This document shows positions 14,387 to 23,549 of a stretch of 43,255 nt of DNA, piece after piece (position 1 is the stretch's first letter; the number at the start of each line of letters is the position of its first letter). Below the pieces are notes generated by a model. That model saw nothing but the letters and a program-made list of their open reading frames with translations. It ran no database searches and was not told the origin of the DNA. The DNA is taken from the NCBI GenBank assembly GCA_903901375.1, contig CAIUQV010000470.1:1-43255 (forward strand). The letters run 5' to 3'. Source of the DNA: an uncultured Ignavibacteriota bacterium. Lineage in GTDB: Bacteria; Bacteroidota; Ignavibacteria; Tepidaquicellales; Tepidaquicellaceae. The position numbers and the translations under genes were made by a program.

Positions 14387-16465
14387 TTATTCCGTGTAAA
14401 GCTTTCCCGAACGTAACTCTTCAGCAAGTCTCTTCACTTTATAAAGATTCTTTATCACCTGAACCATTCCTTCAGAATCTAATGATACTGTGTGCGGAAC
14501 TTCAGTTGTATAAATATAATTATCCGATAAACTTTCGATGTTACCATCAAAGGCAAGCCCTACAATCTCACCGTCCTTATTAATAACTGGACTTCCCGAA
14601 TTTCCACCGATAATATCATTTGTTGAAATGAAATTGAAAGCAGTTGATTTATCAAATTCCGCTGGAGGATTTATAAATCTTTCCGGTAAATTCCATGGGT
14701 ACTTCTTATCAAATGAATAATATCTGTCGTAGTATCCATAGAACGTAGTCTTTGGGGGTGCTATTGTTCCGTTATAGTTATAACTCTTAATCACGCCATC
14801 TGATATTCTTAATGTAAATGTTGCATCAGGCGGAATAGTTGTGTTATAAACTTCAAACGTTGCTCTTCCAATTAACTCTTTGTTTACTACTGTAATATTC
14901 CTTAATTCTTCTGACTTCTTTTTCACTTCGTTCATCCTTGCGTACGTTGCAACAGCAAATTTTACGAACGGATCATTCGATTTAAGTATTGCATCGTTGC
15001 CCTGCGAAAGCAGTCCCAGTGCTCCTTCTTTTGTTGAAAGTACTGATGAACCTGCGAGTGACTCAGGTGTACCGGCAAGAAGTTTTATGTTTGCATTATC
15101 TTTACCAAGCTTCTTTGTTATTGCATCAAGTCTGAACTTTAACAATGCCATATCTATATCGGCATCATAGTTCTTATAAATTGCCTCTATTTTTGAAGCA
15201 TCAAGTGTTTCCTTGTTCATTGCCGCAGTCACAAGTTTATCCGCTGCGATGAACTGAACAGACGATGTTCTTGCATTCACTGAATACGAATACAACTCTG
15301 GATATATCTTACTCATTTCTTTATTAGCATCCGCAATTTCATCCCATGCTTTTCCGTACTTCGATTTCAATGTCGGATTCGCATCTATTGCTGCTCTTAA
15401 AGTTTTTTCAAAATGCTTTTTCTTCGCCATTATCACAGGATCATTCAAAGCCTTAATCATTCCGATGTAAACTTTCTGTGAGTTTGCCATCGAGAATAAT
15501 GTATTGTTAAGCTCTTTTCCTTTTTCTGGATTCTTTGCAATGATGTCTGTGTATGTATTTACAAGCATATCAAGCATATTTCTTACATCAGATAATGCAT
15601 AGTCTCTTGCAAATTCAAGCTGTGCATAAGTATTAAGCCTTTCAGTCCTGCCGGGATTTCCAATTACGAAAATAGGCTCACCAACTTTTGCACCGTTTGT
15701 GCTCCACTTGTAATAGTGCTCTGTCTTTAATGGTTTTCCTGTTTCATCATAAACTCTGAAAAATGTACAGTCAAGATTGTACCTTGGATAAGTAAAGTTA
15801 TCTGGATCACCGCCAAAGAATCCCGCCTGATCTTCAGGTGCAAAAACAAGTCGTACATCTGTATATCTTTTATAAACATATGCTGAATATAAAGCACCGT
15901 TGTATAAAGTTACTACCTGACATCTAAATCCTGTTTCTGCTGCAATTCTCTTTTCAATTTCTGAAATCTTTGCAGTTTTGTTCGCAACCTTTTCTTCGTT
16001 CGTCTTTCCGGATTCCATTGCTGCGTGAACTTCTGCCGTAACGTCAGTCATTTTTACTAACTGATCCACATAAAGATTCGGAACTGGTCTTTCATCTTCA
16101 AGTTTCATGGCAAGGAAACCGTTATCGTGAAGGTTTTCACCGTCTTTTTCCACTGCTGAAACGGATTCACGTCCGCAATGGTGATTCGTCATCACAAGTC
16201 CATCTGCTGAAACAAATGATGATGAACAGTAAGAAGCAAACCTGATTGCCGACATACGTACGTGGTCGAGCCATTCCTGTGTTGGTTTAAAACCATAAGT
16301 CTCATTCAAATAATCAACGGGTGGATAGTCAAACGTCCACATCTTACCCATATCATACTTTGATGACTTAACTGTATCAAGATTAACACCAATGTTCTGG
16401 GAAAAAGCTGCGCTTGTCCAGACAACTAATGCTAAGATGAAAATACTGAATATTTTCTTATACAT
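14387..16465 (-). CDS. secreted S46 family dipeptidyl-peptidase (DPP7/DPP11-like)
   Basis: This serine exopeptidase releases N-terminal dipeptides in the periplasm. The 692-aa length is usual for S46. A signal peptide spans about residues 1-22. The chymotrypsin-fold catalytic residues are visible: His95/96 in TNHHCG, an Asp in the GGDPDNFTYPRYNLD segment, and Ser623 in GGNSGSP. The long helical domain unique to S46 (about 330-530) lies between the barrel halves. Eighteen residues after the catalytic Ser is Gly641 (AFDGN); in Porphyromonas gingivalis the equivalent position is Gly in DPP7 and Arg in the Asp/Glu-specific DPP11, so DPP7-like preference for non-acidic P1 residues is inferred. It lies 24 nt after a paralogue and is followed by a terminator. 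Confidence 0.95.
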   Translation of the reverse strand: MYKKIFSIFILALVVWTSAAFSQNIGVNLDTVKSSKYDMGKMWTFDYPPVDYLNETYGFKPTQEWLDHVRMSAIRFASYCSSSFVSADGLVMTNHHCGRESVSAVEKDGENLHDNGFLAMKLEDERPVPNLYVDQLVKMTDVTAEVHAAMESGKTNEEKVANKTAKISEIEKRIAAETGFRCQVVTLYNGALYSAYVYKRYTDVRLVFAPEDQAGFFGGDPDNFTYPRYNLDCTFFRVYDETGKPLKTEHYYKWSTNGAKVGEPIFVIGNPGRTERLNTYAQLEFARDYALSDVRNMLDMLVNTYTDIIAKNPEKGKELNNTLFSMANSQKVYIGMIKALNDPVIMAKKKHFEKTLRAAIDANPTLKSKYGKAWDEIADANKEMSKIYPELYSYSVNARTSSVQFIAADKLVTAAMNKETLDASKIEAIYKNYDADIDMALLKFRLDAITKKLGKDNANIKLLAGTPESLAGSSVLSTKEGALGLLSQGNDAILKSNDPFVKFAVATYARMNEVKKKSEELRNITVVNKELIGRATFEVYNTTIPPDATFTLRISDGVIKSYNYNGTIAPPKTTFYGYYDRYYSFDKKYPWNLPERFINPPAEFDKSTAFNFISTNDIIGGNSGSPVINKDGEIVGLAFDGNIESLSDNYIYTTEVPHTVSLDSEGMVQVIKNLYKVKRLAEELRSGKLYTE

Positions 16466-16489
16466 ATCTTTTAGAGTGTTTTATAAAAA

Positions 16490-18229
16490 TTAGTTATTTG
16501 TAATCTTTCCGTTTATTAATTCAGAACCGATACGCTTTAATAAATACATATCGTTTATTGCTTCAAGTAATCCTCTTGAATCTACTGATACTGTCGTCGG
16601 AACTTCGTCCGTGTATATAAATTCTCCGGGCATGCTCTCTATGTTACCATCAAACACCAGACCAACTATCTCTGCATTCTTATTAATCATCGGACTTCCT
16701 GAATTACCGCCAATAATATCATTCGTCGATATAAAGTTGAACGGTGTTCCGAAATCAAACTCAGGTGGTGGCTTTAACCATCTTTCTGCCAATGACCATG
16801 GATCTTTTTTATCAAATGAGAAATACCTGTCCAGAAAACCGTAAAAAGTCGTATGAGCAGGTGCTGTTGTACCGTTATAATTATATTGCTTTATAACACC
16901 GTCTGAAATTCTTAGCGTAAATGTTGCATCAGGTGGAATGGATGTGCCATAAACATCATAAATTGCACGTCCTAAAATCTGATTGTAATATTCTTCTTTT
17001 GCACCAAGTTCCTGCAGTTTCCTGTACAATGTCCTGAAATCGCCGCTCTTATTCTTTTCGTAAATTTCACGCTTTTGTTTCACTAAATCTGAAATATCAT
17101 TCCATACATTCCCATATTTAGCTTTTAATTTTGAATTCCCATCTACTGCTGCACGGAATTTCTTTTCAAAGTCTTTCTTTCGTGCCATTAAAACACCGTC
17201 ATTTAATCCTTTCAATGTTCCGACAAATACCTTCTGGCTGTTTGTATATTCAAATAAAGTATTATTGAGCTCTTTTTCTTTATCTGGGTTTGCTGCTATT
17301 ACTCTGCGTAAACTGTCAACAAAGTTGTTAATATAATTCAGAATTAAAGGATCACTTATATCTCTTTTGAATTCAAGTTGTGATACAGTCAAAAGTCTTG
17401 AAGTCGAACCTGGATTTCCAACCACAAAAATAGGTTCTCCTGGTTCCGCACCTGCATTGCTCCATTTAAAATAGTTCGTAACCTTAAGAGGTGCACCGTT
17501 TTCATCGTAAACTCTGAAAAATGTGCAGTCCAGATTATACCTTGGATATGTGAAGTTATCCGGATCTCCTCCAAAGAATCCTGCCTGATCTTCTGGAGCG
17601 AACACTAATCTTACATCTGTGTATTTTCTGTAAATATAAGCTGAATATACTCCACCGTTGTATAAAGTCACTACCTGACAGATAATATTCTTTCCTTCTT
17701 TATACCTGTTTTCTATTTCTTTAATCTTGTTGTATTTGAAATCATCTTTCTCTTCTATGTCTTTTCCTTTGTCAATTGCTGCCTGAATTTCTTTTGTAAC
17801 ATCCACAATTTTTGTAAGCTGTTCTACGAATAATCCCGGAACAGGTCTCTCATCTTCTATCTTCATAGCAACAAAACCGTCTTTGTGTAAATCTTCATCC
17901 TTTTTCTGCACCTGTGATACTGATTCACGACCGCAATGGTGATTTGTCATAACAAGTCCGTCTTCCGAAACAAAAGAAGCAGAACAGTAATCTGCAAAAC
18001 GAAGTGCAGACATTCTGACGTTATCAAGCCACTCCTGTGTTGGTCTGAAACCGTATGCTGACTGGAAATAATCAAGCGGTGGGAAATCGAATGTCCACAT
18101 TTTTCCGTTATCAAATTTCTGGGCTTTAACGGTATCAAGGTTTACTCCTAAAGTACCCTGTGAGTAGACATAAACAGGCGTTAAAATAACAAATAATACG
18201 AGTATTAATTTCTTGAAATTGTTTTTCAT
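16490..18229 (-). CDS. secreted S46 family peptidase, short paralogue
   Basis: At 579 aa it is about 113 residues shorter than its neighbour but collinear at both ends. Signal peptide about residues 1-24; His97/98 in TNHHCG; conserved GGDPDNFTYPRYNLD segment; Ser510 in GGNSGSP; Gly528 at the specificity position (DPP7-like). The missing part lies within the S46 helical domain: after the KAKYGNVWNDISDLVKQKREIY region the sequence moves through a short linker to EEYYNQILGRAIYDVYGTSIPP. The reading frame is intact, so this is a clean internal deletion or a distinct subtype, not a pseudogene. The helical domain caps the active-site cleft in known S46 structures, so substrate length or specificity may differ. 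It is the first gene of a two-gene unit; the dcw terminator lies upstream. Confidence 0.92.
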   Translation of the reverse strand: MKNNFKKLILVLFVILTPVYVYSQGTLGVNLDTVKAQKFDNGKMWTFDFPPLDYFQSAYGFRPTQEWLDNVRMSALRFADYCSASFVSEDGLVMTNHHCGRESVSQVQKKDEDLHKDGFVAMKIEDERPVPGLFVEQLTKIVDVTKEIQAAIDKGKDIEEKDDFKYNKIKEIENRYKEGKNIICQVVTLYNGGVYSAYIYRKYTDVRLVFAPEDQAGFFGGDPDNFTYPRYNLDCTFFRVYDENGAPLKVTNYFKWSNAGAEPGEPIFVVGNPGSTSRLLTVSQLEFKRDISDPLILNYINNFVDSLRRVIAANPDKEKELNNTLFEYTNSQKVFVGTLKGLNDGVLMARKKDFEKKFRAAVDGNSKLKAKYGNVWNDISDLVKQKREIYEKNKSGDFRTLYRKLQELGAKEEYYNQILGRAIYDVYGTSIPPDATFTLRISDGVIKQYNYNGTTAPAHTTFYGFLDRYFSFDKKDPWSLAERWLKPPPEFDFGTPFNFISTNDIIGGNSGSPMINKNAEIVGLVFDGNIESMPGEFIYTDEVPTTVSVDSRGLLEAINDMYLLKRIGSELINGKITNN

Positions 18230-18290
18230 AGATTTAATTAAGTTTTGCGTAATAGTGTATAAAGATTGCTATTCTATGCAACTTTTTCAA

Positions 18291-18322
18291 TCTAAAAAGA
18301 AACGGAGCAAATGCTCCGTTTC
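18291..18322 (-). terminator. rho-independent terminator at the end of the dcw cluster
   Basis: GAAACGGAGCA (18299-18309) and TGCTCCGTTTC (18312-18322) form an 11-bp inverted repeat; on the minus strand five T follow (plus-strand A 18294-18298). It lies about 75 nt past the ftsZ stop codon and about 60 nt before the second operon's first ATG. Confidence 0.88.
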
Positions 18323-18397
18323 CTTTTGCTGCTGTTTTATCGGCAGATAAAAACATCAGCTTTGTCCAATATATTCAAAAACGATTTACTCTTTATC

Positions 18398-19636
18398 TTA
18401 ATCTAATGACCTTCTTAAAAAAGCTGGTGGATCCACATCTTTTAGGTCGCTTTCACCAAAAAACCTGTTCTTAGCCTTCTTAAAATTGTAAGTTTCCTTC
18501 TCGCTTAAATCATCATTTAGTTTATCACTGCTGTTGTATTTTCTTCTTAATACTGCAGGTTGGTCAAGCTCACTGATATTTTCAGGAATCTTATCCAGAT
18601 GTCCCTCTTTAATGGTATCTATACCAATAACATTTCCGTATACTGTCTCTTCTTTATTCTCAATCTTTGCAGCTTCTTCTTTCTTGAAACCTGTCGCAAT
18701 AACAGTTACCATTACTTCATCATCCATATCCTTGTCATCCATTAAACCGAAAATATAATTCGCTTTCTCTCCCACTGCTTCCTGCACCTGTCCGTTAATT
18801 ATATCAATTTCATCAAATCCTATATTACCGTCAGAAGCAATATTTACAAGTACATTCTTGGCTCCTGATACATTGATATTTTCCAGTATCGGATTGGAAA
18901 GTGCTTCGCATACAGCTTTCATTGCTCTTCCTTCACCGTTTGCAATTCCTGTTCCGATAATTGCATCTCCTGTATTCTTCATAGTTGTTTTTACGTCTGC
19001 AAAGTCTACGTTTATTTCACCTGTCTTTGTGATAATCTGTGAAATACCTTTTGTTGCATTGTAAAGTACTATGTTAGCAAGTGCAAGTGCCTGATTTTTT
19101 GTTGCACGTTCCGGAATCAGCTCTCTGATTCTTTCATTAGGGATAACAATTAAGCTGTCAACTTCCTTCTTGAGTTTTTCTATTCCGTCTAAAGCTGAAC
19201 TCATTCTTGGCTTTCCTTCGAATATGAATGGCTTTGTTACGATAGATACAACAAGTATGTCCAGACTTCTCGCAATCTTTGCAACAAGTGGTGAGGCTCC
19301 GGTACCCGTTCCGCCGCCCATACCTGCTGTAATGAATACCATATCACTTCCTGCTAATGCACGTGATATTTCATCCCTGCTTTCTTCAGCAGCTTTGTCA
19401 CCCAATGCAGTGTTTGCACCGGTTCCTAATCCCTTGGTAATGTTTTTACCAATCTGGATTTTAATGTCGGCCTTACTGATTTCAAGTGACTGCAAATCAG
19501 TATTGATGGCTATGAATTCTACGCCTTCAATTCCCTTGTCGACCATAGAATTAAGTATATTTCCACCGCCTCCGCCTACACCAACTACCTTGATCTTTGC
19601 TCCGCTCGTTTCGTTCGGTAATAATTGAATGCTCAT
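18398..19636 (-). CDS. ftsZ: cell division protein FtsZ
   Basis: This tubulin-like GTPase polymerises into the Z-ring that scaffolds the septum. The 412 residues include the GTP-binding signature GGGTGTG (107-113), the T7-loop region with NVDFADVKTTM, a variable linker and the conserved C-terminal peptide DPPAFLRRSLD (402-412) that binds FtsA and other membrane tethers. The start is ATG with an AAAGGG-like purine stretch about 8 nt upstream. A 57-nt AT-rich gap separates it from ftsA, much the longest junction in the cluster after mraZ, so an internal promoter or processing site is possible. It is the last gene of the dcw operon, followed by a terminator. Confidence 0.98.
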   Translation of the reverse strand: MSIQLLPNETSGAKIKVVGVGGGGGNILNSMVDKGIEGVEFIAINTDLQSLEISKADIKIQIGKNITKGLGTGANTALGDKAAEESRDEISRALAGSDMVFITAGMGGGTGTGASPLVAKIARSLDILVVSIVTKPFIFEGKPRMSSALDGIEKLKKEVDSLIVIPNERIRELIPERATKNQALALANIVLYNATKGISQIITKTGEINVDFADVKTTMKNTGDAIIGTGIANGEGRAMKAVCEALSNPILENINVSGAKNVLVNIASDGNIGFDEIDIINGQVQEAVGEKANYIFGLMDDKDMDDEVMVTVIATGFKKEEAAKIENKEETVYGNVIGIDTIKEGHLDKIPENISELDQPAVLRRKYNSSDKLNDDLSEKETYNFKKAKNRFFGESDLKDVDPPAFLRRSLD

Positions 19637-19693
19637 TTGTTTACCCTTTCAAATTAATTTATAATTATAATTTTTATTAAATATATTTTTGTA

Positions 19694-20980
19694 TTAAAGT
19701 TCATCAAACCAGGTTTTTACTTTTAACAATAAACTTTTAATTGAAACATCAGACTTTGCAGATGCTTTTTTGCCTTTTGTTCCCATTGGGATTCGCTCTT
19801 TCATGTTTATCGTTTTTGCTCTGTGTAGTATTAGTCCTACTCCTGTTGCATAAATCGGACTCTCAACTTCCTTGGACAATCCGCCCGATAGACCACGTGG
19901 CAATCCAAGGTTGACTTCCATCCCCAGTATCTCTTCGGCAAGTTCTTTTGTCCCTTTTATTAGTGAACCGCCGCCTGTAACTACTACTCCTGCAGGAAGT
20001 TCATTCATTATCTGCGAATTCTTTAACTCAATTGCTGCAAGTTCGAAAATGTCCTGCATTCTTGCCTGAATTATCCTTGCAAGTATACTCTTCCTTGTTC
20101 TCTTTGGTATTTTTCTGCTTATTGATTCTATAAGTATTTCATCATCATTCAATATTTCAGATTGCGTAGCAAATCCGTATTCCCTCTTTATTCTTTCTGC
20201 TTCTTCCTCAGATATGCCGAGTGTTTCATATATATCTTTTGTAACAAGACTACCTGCAATTCCTATACCTGCAGTATATTTCAGTACCCCCTTTTTGAAC
20301 ACCGCTATATCTGTAGTTCCTCCTCCTATATCAATCATCGCAACGCCTACTTTCTTTTCACCTTCTTCAAGAACTGCATACGAAGATGCTATTGGCTCTA
20401 AAACAATGTCGTCTATTTCAACTCCGCAGCTTCTTACGCAATTCGATAAATCATCAATTGAAGATACTAGACAGGTTATAATGTTCATTTTTGCTTCTAA
20501 CCTTACACCAAACATACCGACAGGTGATTCGTAGATTCCGTCTTTGCCGTCTATGTTGTATTCCTGCGGAATAACTGAGATAATCTGAGTATCCGATGGT
20601 ATTTTTATTAAACTTGCCTGTTCTCTTAGTCTTTCAATATCTTCTTCCTGAATTACCCTGTCAGGGTTCTGAATTCCTATTATCGTTGAAGTCTGAATAC
20701 ATCTTATGTGATGTCCTGCAATACCCACGGAAACTGATTTAATCTGTATTCCCGAATTTAATTCTGCCTGATCAAGTGCTACTTTAATTGAATCTATTGT
20801 CTTTTGAGGATTAACGACTATACCCCTGTTTAATCCTTCAGAGGCGGCTTTCCCAACACCAATAATATCTATCTGACCATTTGCCTTCTTATGAGCAACA
20901 ATCACACATATCTTGGTAGTCCCTACATCCAGACCTACAATAATCTCATCTTCAATACCTTTGCTTTTTTTACTTTTCAT
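19694..20980 (-). CDS. ftsA: cell division protein FtsA
   Basis: This actin-like ATPase anchors FtsZ to the inner membrane and recruits later division proteins. The 428-aa length is normal. The ATPase motifs are present: phosphate-1 loop DVGTTK (18-23), phosphate-2 IDIGGGTTDIAVF and the adenosine motif VVVTGGGSLIKG. The C-terminal segment SIKSLLLKVKTWFDEL has the pattern of the amphipathic membrane-targeting helix. It begins 6 nt after ftsQ, consistent with translation in series from one mRNA, and is followed by ftsZ as in most dcw clusters. Confidence 0.97.
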   Translation of the reverse strand: MKSKKSKGIEDEIIVGLDVGTTKICVIVAHKKANGQIDIIGVGKAASEGLNRGIVVNPQKTIDSIKVALDQAELNSGIQIKSVSVGIAGHHIRCIQTSTIIGIQNPDRVIQEEDIERLREQASLIKIPSDTQIISVIPQEYNIDGKDGIYESPVGMFGVRLEAKMNIITCLVSSIDDLSNCVRSCGVEIDDIVLEPIASSYAVLEEGEKKVGVAMIDIGGGTTDIAVFKKGVLKYTAGIGIAGSLVTKDIYETLGISEEEAERIKREYGFATQSEILNDDEILIESISRKIPKRTRKSILARIIQARMQDIFELAAIELKNSQIMNELPAGVVVTGGGSLIKGTKELAEEILGMEVNLGLPRGLSGGLSKEVESPIYATGVGLILHRAKTINMKERIPMGTKGKKASAKSDVSIKSLLLKVKTWFDEL

Positions 20981-20986
20981 GATATA

Positions 20987-21727
20987 TTAATTAAATTTTG
21001 CAATAATTTGATTTGAATAACGTAAATCTACATACTGGCATTCTGTATTCTTCTTTATTATCTCTTCTTCCATAAACTTTTTGTAAAGCCCTAATTTCTG
21101 TTTGTATATCGGTACTGCATCCTTTTCGACTCTTGGAAAATAAAACGATACCGATTTTTCATTTGACTTAACTATCACTTTATTTGAATCTTTCATATTG
21201 ATCTCAGAAATCATGTTTTGCAGATATCTTCCCTTCGAATATGCGGCTTTTATTAAATTTATTGCCATATTAATATCATTCTTGTACTGTACTGTGCTTT
21301 CAGTCTTAAGTCCGCTTATAACAGGAAGGTCGAATGCTTTCTCATAGTTCTTAAATGAAAACACTTCCTGCTCCTCGTCAATTAAGTTCAGTTCATTATT
21401 CTTAATTATCACCGCTAAAGGCTTCTTTTCGGTTATATCAATTATTAATTCAGAAGGTGGTTCTTTGCTTACTACTACTTTTTTTATTTCGGGATGTTTT
21501 GCAACCCTGTCACGTATGAAAGTAAGGTTAAGTTCTTCTAAGTTAATAACTGAATCTGCTTTGATACCCGCTGCTTTAAGAACTTCCTCTTCACTTAATG
21601 TTAAATTACCTTTTATTGTGATTTTATTTATGTACGTTTTGTTCCTCCAGTTATTCGCAAAAAATATGAACAAGAAAACTACTACACCTGAAAGACTTAA
21701 GAATAATATTAATTTCTTCTTACTCAT
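20987..21727 (-). CDS. ftsQ: cell division protein FtsQ/DivIB
   Basis: The 246-aa bitopic protein has a short basic cytoplasmic tail, one membrane segment (about residues 5-26) and a periplasmic POTRA domain (about 35-103, NKITIKGNLTLSEEEVLKAAGI ... PSELIIDITEKKPLAVI), followed by the beta domain. FtsQ bridges early and late division proteins by binding FtsL and FtsB. Sequence conservation is low in this family, so the call rests on topology, the POTRA pattern and position between murC and ftsA. Its ATG overlaps the murC stop by 4 nt. Confidence 0.93.
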   Translation of the reverse strand: MSKKKLILFLSLSGVVVFLFIFFANNWRNKTYINKITIKGNLTLSEEEVLKAAGIKADSVINLEELNLTFIRDRVAKHPEIKKVVVSKEPPSELIIDITEKKPLAVIIKNNELNLIDEEQEVFSFKNYEKAFDLPVISGLKTESTVQYKNDINMAINLIKAAYSKGRYLQNMISEINMKDSNKVIVKSNEKSVSFYFPRVEKDAVPIYKQKLGLYKKFMEEEIIKKNTECQYVDLRYSNQIIAKFN

Positions 21728-23094
21728 TTTACTTTAATTCCTTTTATAAATTTATCACACATATTTGTTACATCACCTGCGCCTTGAAATACAATTCTGT
21801 CCCCTCTTTTAATAGATTTCATCAAATCTGCATATAGCTCATTTTCACTTCCAACCAGAAACTTTTCTTTCTTAATTAAATTGTATATTAATTTTGAGCT
21901 TACTCCTTTCATCACCTTTTCTCTTGCTGCATAAACTGGAAGTAAGTATACTTTATCTGCCGCACTTAAAGACTTTGCAAATTCCTTATAAAACTGTTTT
22001 GTCCGCGAATATGTATGCGGTTGGAATACAACAATCAACCTGTTCTTGTTTACATTTTTTAAAGATTTAAGTGATGAAAGAACTTCTGATGGATGATGTC
22101 CGTAATCGTCATAAACTTTCAGTTTTACTGTATCATATTTAAGTTCAAGACGTCTCTTTACTCCCTTAAATGCTTTTAAGCTTTTTAATATACTTTCTGA
22201 CTTGGCAGAAAATATTGTAGCACAAATTGCCGCTGAAGCATTGTAAACATTGTGATATCCCGGAATGCTTAGTTCAACTTTGAATTCATTAAGTTTGAAT
22301 ACAATCTTTGTAGCTGACATTTTCACCTTAGAAATTCTATTCGTTCCTTTAATACCAAAATCTATTACTACTTCATCAATCGGGTCAACAAGTTCTTTTA
22401 CGTTCTTGTCATCATAGTTTGCAACTACAGTACCTTCATCTTTAAGATTGTTCAGAAAAGCTCTGAACGCACCTTTCAAAGATTTCTCACTCTTATATAT
22501 ATCTATATGGTCAAGTTCAATGTTGTTTACTACTATAATATCAGGTCTTAGAGTAAGAAAACTTCTGTCATATTCATCAGCTTCAACTACTGCCCATTTA
22601 CCTTTACCAATTCTGTAAGATGCACCCCCTAGTATATCAAGATTACCACCGACAAAAACTGTCGGATCGATTCCGCTTTTTATTAAAATACTTGCAATCA
22701 TAGAAGTAGTGCTCGTTTTACCGTGTGTACCTGAAACGGCTATCAATTTAAGACCATTCACTAATTCACCAAGCAATACTGCTCTTTTTATCGTATTAAT
22801 TTTCAGTGAATGTGCTTTCTTGTATTCAGGATTATCCTTTTTCACTGCCGATGTATAGACAACTAGATTAACACCTTTATTTACATGGCTCGCTGAATGA
22901 CCGTATTTAATTACAGCGCCTTTCTTCTCCAGACGTTCAGTTATAAATGTCCTTGTTGTATCACTCCCTGAAACTCTGTATCCTTTTATCAATAGATACT
23001 CTGCAAGTCCGCACATACCTATCCCGCCTATACCTATAAAATGTATACTTTTGACTTTCTTATTCAGATACAATATTTCTTTATTCTTGGTCAT
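21724..23094 (-). CDS. murC: UDP-N-acetylmuramate--L-alanine ligase
   Basis: It adds the first amino acid, L-alanine, to UDP-MurNAc in the cytoplasm using ATP. The 456-aa protein has the N-terminal UDP-binding Rossmann motif GIGGIGMCGLAEYL (21-34), the Mur ligase P-loop GTHGKTSTT (122-130), the central-domain ELDHIDIY segment and the C-terminal YDDYGHHPSEV motif specific for MurC. Its start overlaps the end of the small PH-like gene by 4 nt and its stop overlaps ftsQ by 4 nt, so it is translationally embedded in the operon. The usual partners murB and ddl, which follow murC in many Gram-negative clusters, are absent here. Confidence 0.97.
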   Translation of the reverse strand: MTKNKEILYLNKKVKSIHFIGIGGIGMCGLAEYLLIKGYRVSGSDTTRTFITERLEKKGAVIKYGHSASHVNKGVNLVVYTSAVKKDNPEYKKAHSLKINTIKRAVLLGELVNGLKLIAVSGTHGKTSTTSMIASILIKSGIDPTVFVGGNLDILGGASYRIGKGKWAVVEADEYDRSFLTLRPDIIVVNNIELDHIDIYKSEKSLKGAFRAFLNNLKDEGTVVANYDDKNVKELVDPIDEVVIDFGIKGTNRISKVKMSATKIVFKLNEFKVELSIPGYHNVYNASAAICATIFSAKSESILKSLKAFKGVKRRLELKYDTVKLKVYDDYGHHPSEVLSSLKSLKNVNKNRLIVVFQPHTYSRTKQFYKEFAKSLSAADKVYLLPVYAAREKVMKGVSSKLIYNLIKKEKFLVGSENELYADLMKSIKRGDRIVFQGAGDVTNMCDKFIKGIKVK

Positions 23095-23549
23095 TGCTTG
23101 GATATCTTTTGAAATTCAGCTAATAATTTTCTTTCATCGTAAAACTCACTAAGCCTTATTCTTAAAACCTTCTTTCTGTCTTTAAGCTTTATCGCTACCC
23201 TCCTCACACTGCTTTTCACTTCGGTGCGTCTTTTTCTTTCTTTTGAATACCTGATACTTATTATTTCATTAAAAGTAATTTCTCTTTTACCAAATCTGTT
23301 TTTTATAATAAATCTGTCTGTATGAAATTCTATTTCTTTTCCTCTGATTGCGTTAACAATTAAAACTAACAATGTGTACAATATGAATAAACCTGTTATG
23401 TATATTATCGGATCATGAAAAACGATTGTAAACTCGTTCCTGCCGAATGTTCCCCTCATTATTACATAAAGGGCAAAAAACACAAAATAGATTACTATTA
23501 GTTTATAATAGAAATCAAGCCGCGCTTTGTATATTCTGTTCTGCTCCAT
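23091..23549 (-). CDS. uncharacterised two-TM protein with PH-like domain, within the dcw cluster
   Basis: I do not recognise this 152-aa protein as a named family. It has two hydrophobic membrane segments (about residues 14-32 and 47-68) joined by a short loop, then a soluble basic domain (about 70-150). The strand pattern KEIEFHTDRFIIKNRFGKREITFNEIISIRY, VRRVAIKLKDRK and VLRIRLSEFYDERKLLAEFQKIS resembles bacterial PH-like domains of the YdbT/DUF304 type, ending in the helix expected of a PH fold. Its ATG overlaps the murG stop by 1 nt and its end overlaps murC by 4 nt, so it is under tight coupled expression with lipid II synthesis. A membrane adaptor in wall synthesis or division is an inference from context only. 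Confidence 0.85.
   Translation of the reverse strand: MEQNRIYKARLDFYYKLIVIYFVFFALYVIMRGTFGRNEFTIVFHDPIIYITGLFILYTLLVLIVNAIRGKEIEFHTDRFIIKNRFGKREITFNEIISIRYSKERKRRTEVKSSVRRVAIKLKDRKKVLRIRLSEFYDERKLLAEFQKISKQ

Noticed and set aside
16490..18229. Short S46 gene as a pseudogene
   Set aside because: The frame is uninterrupted, signal peptide and all catalytic motifs are kept, and the missing block lies cleanly inside one domain.
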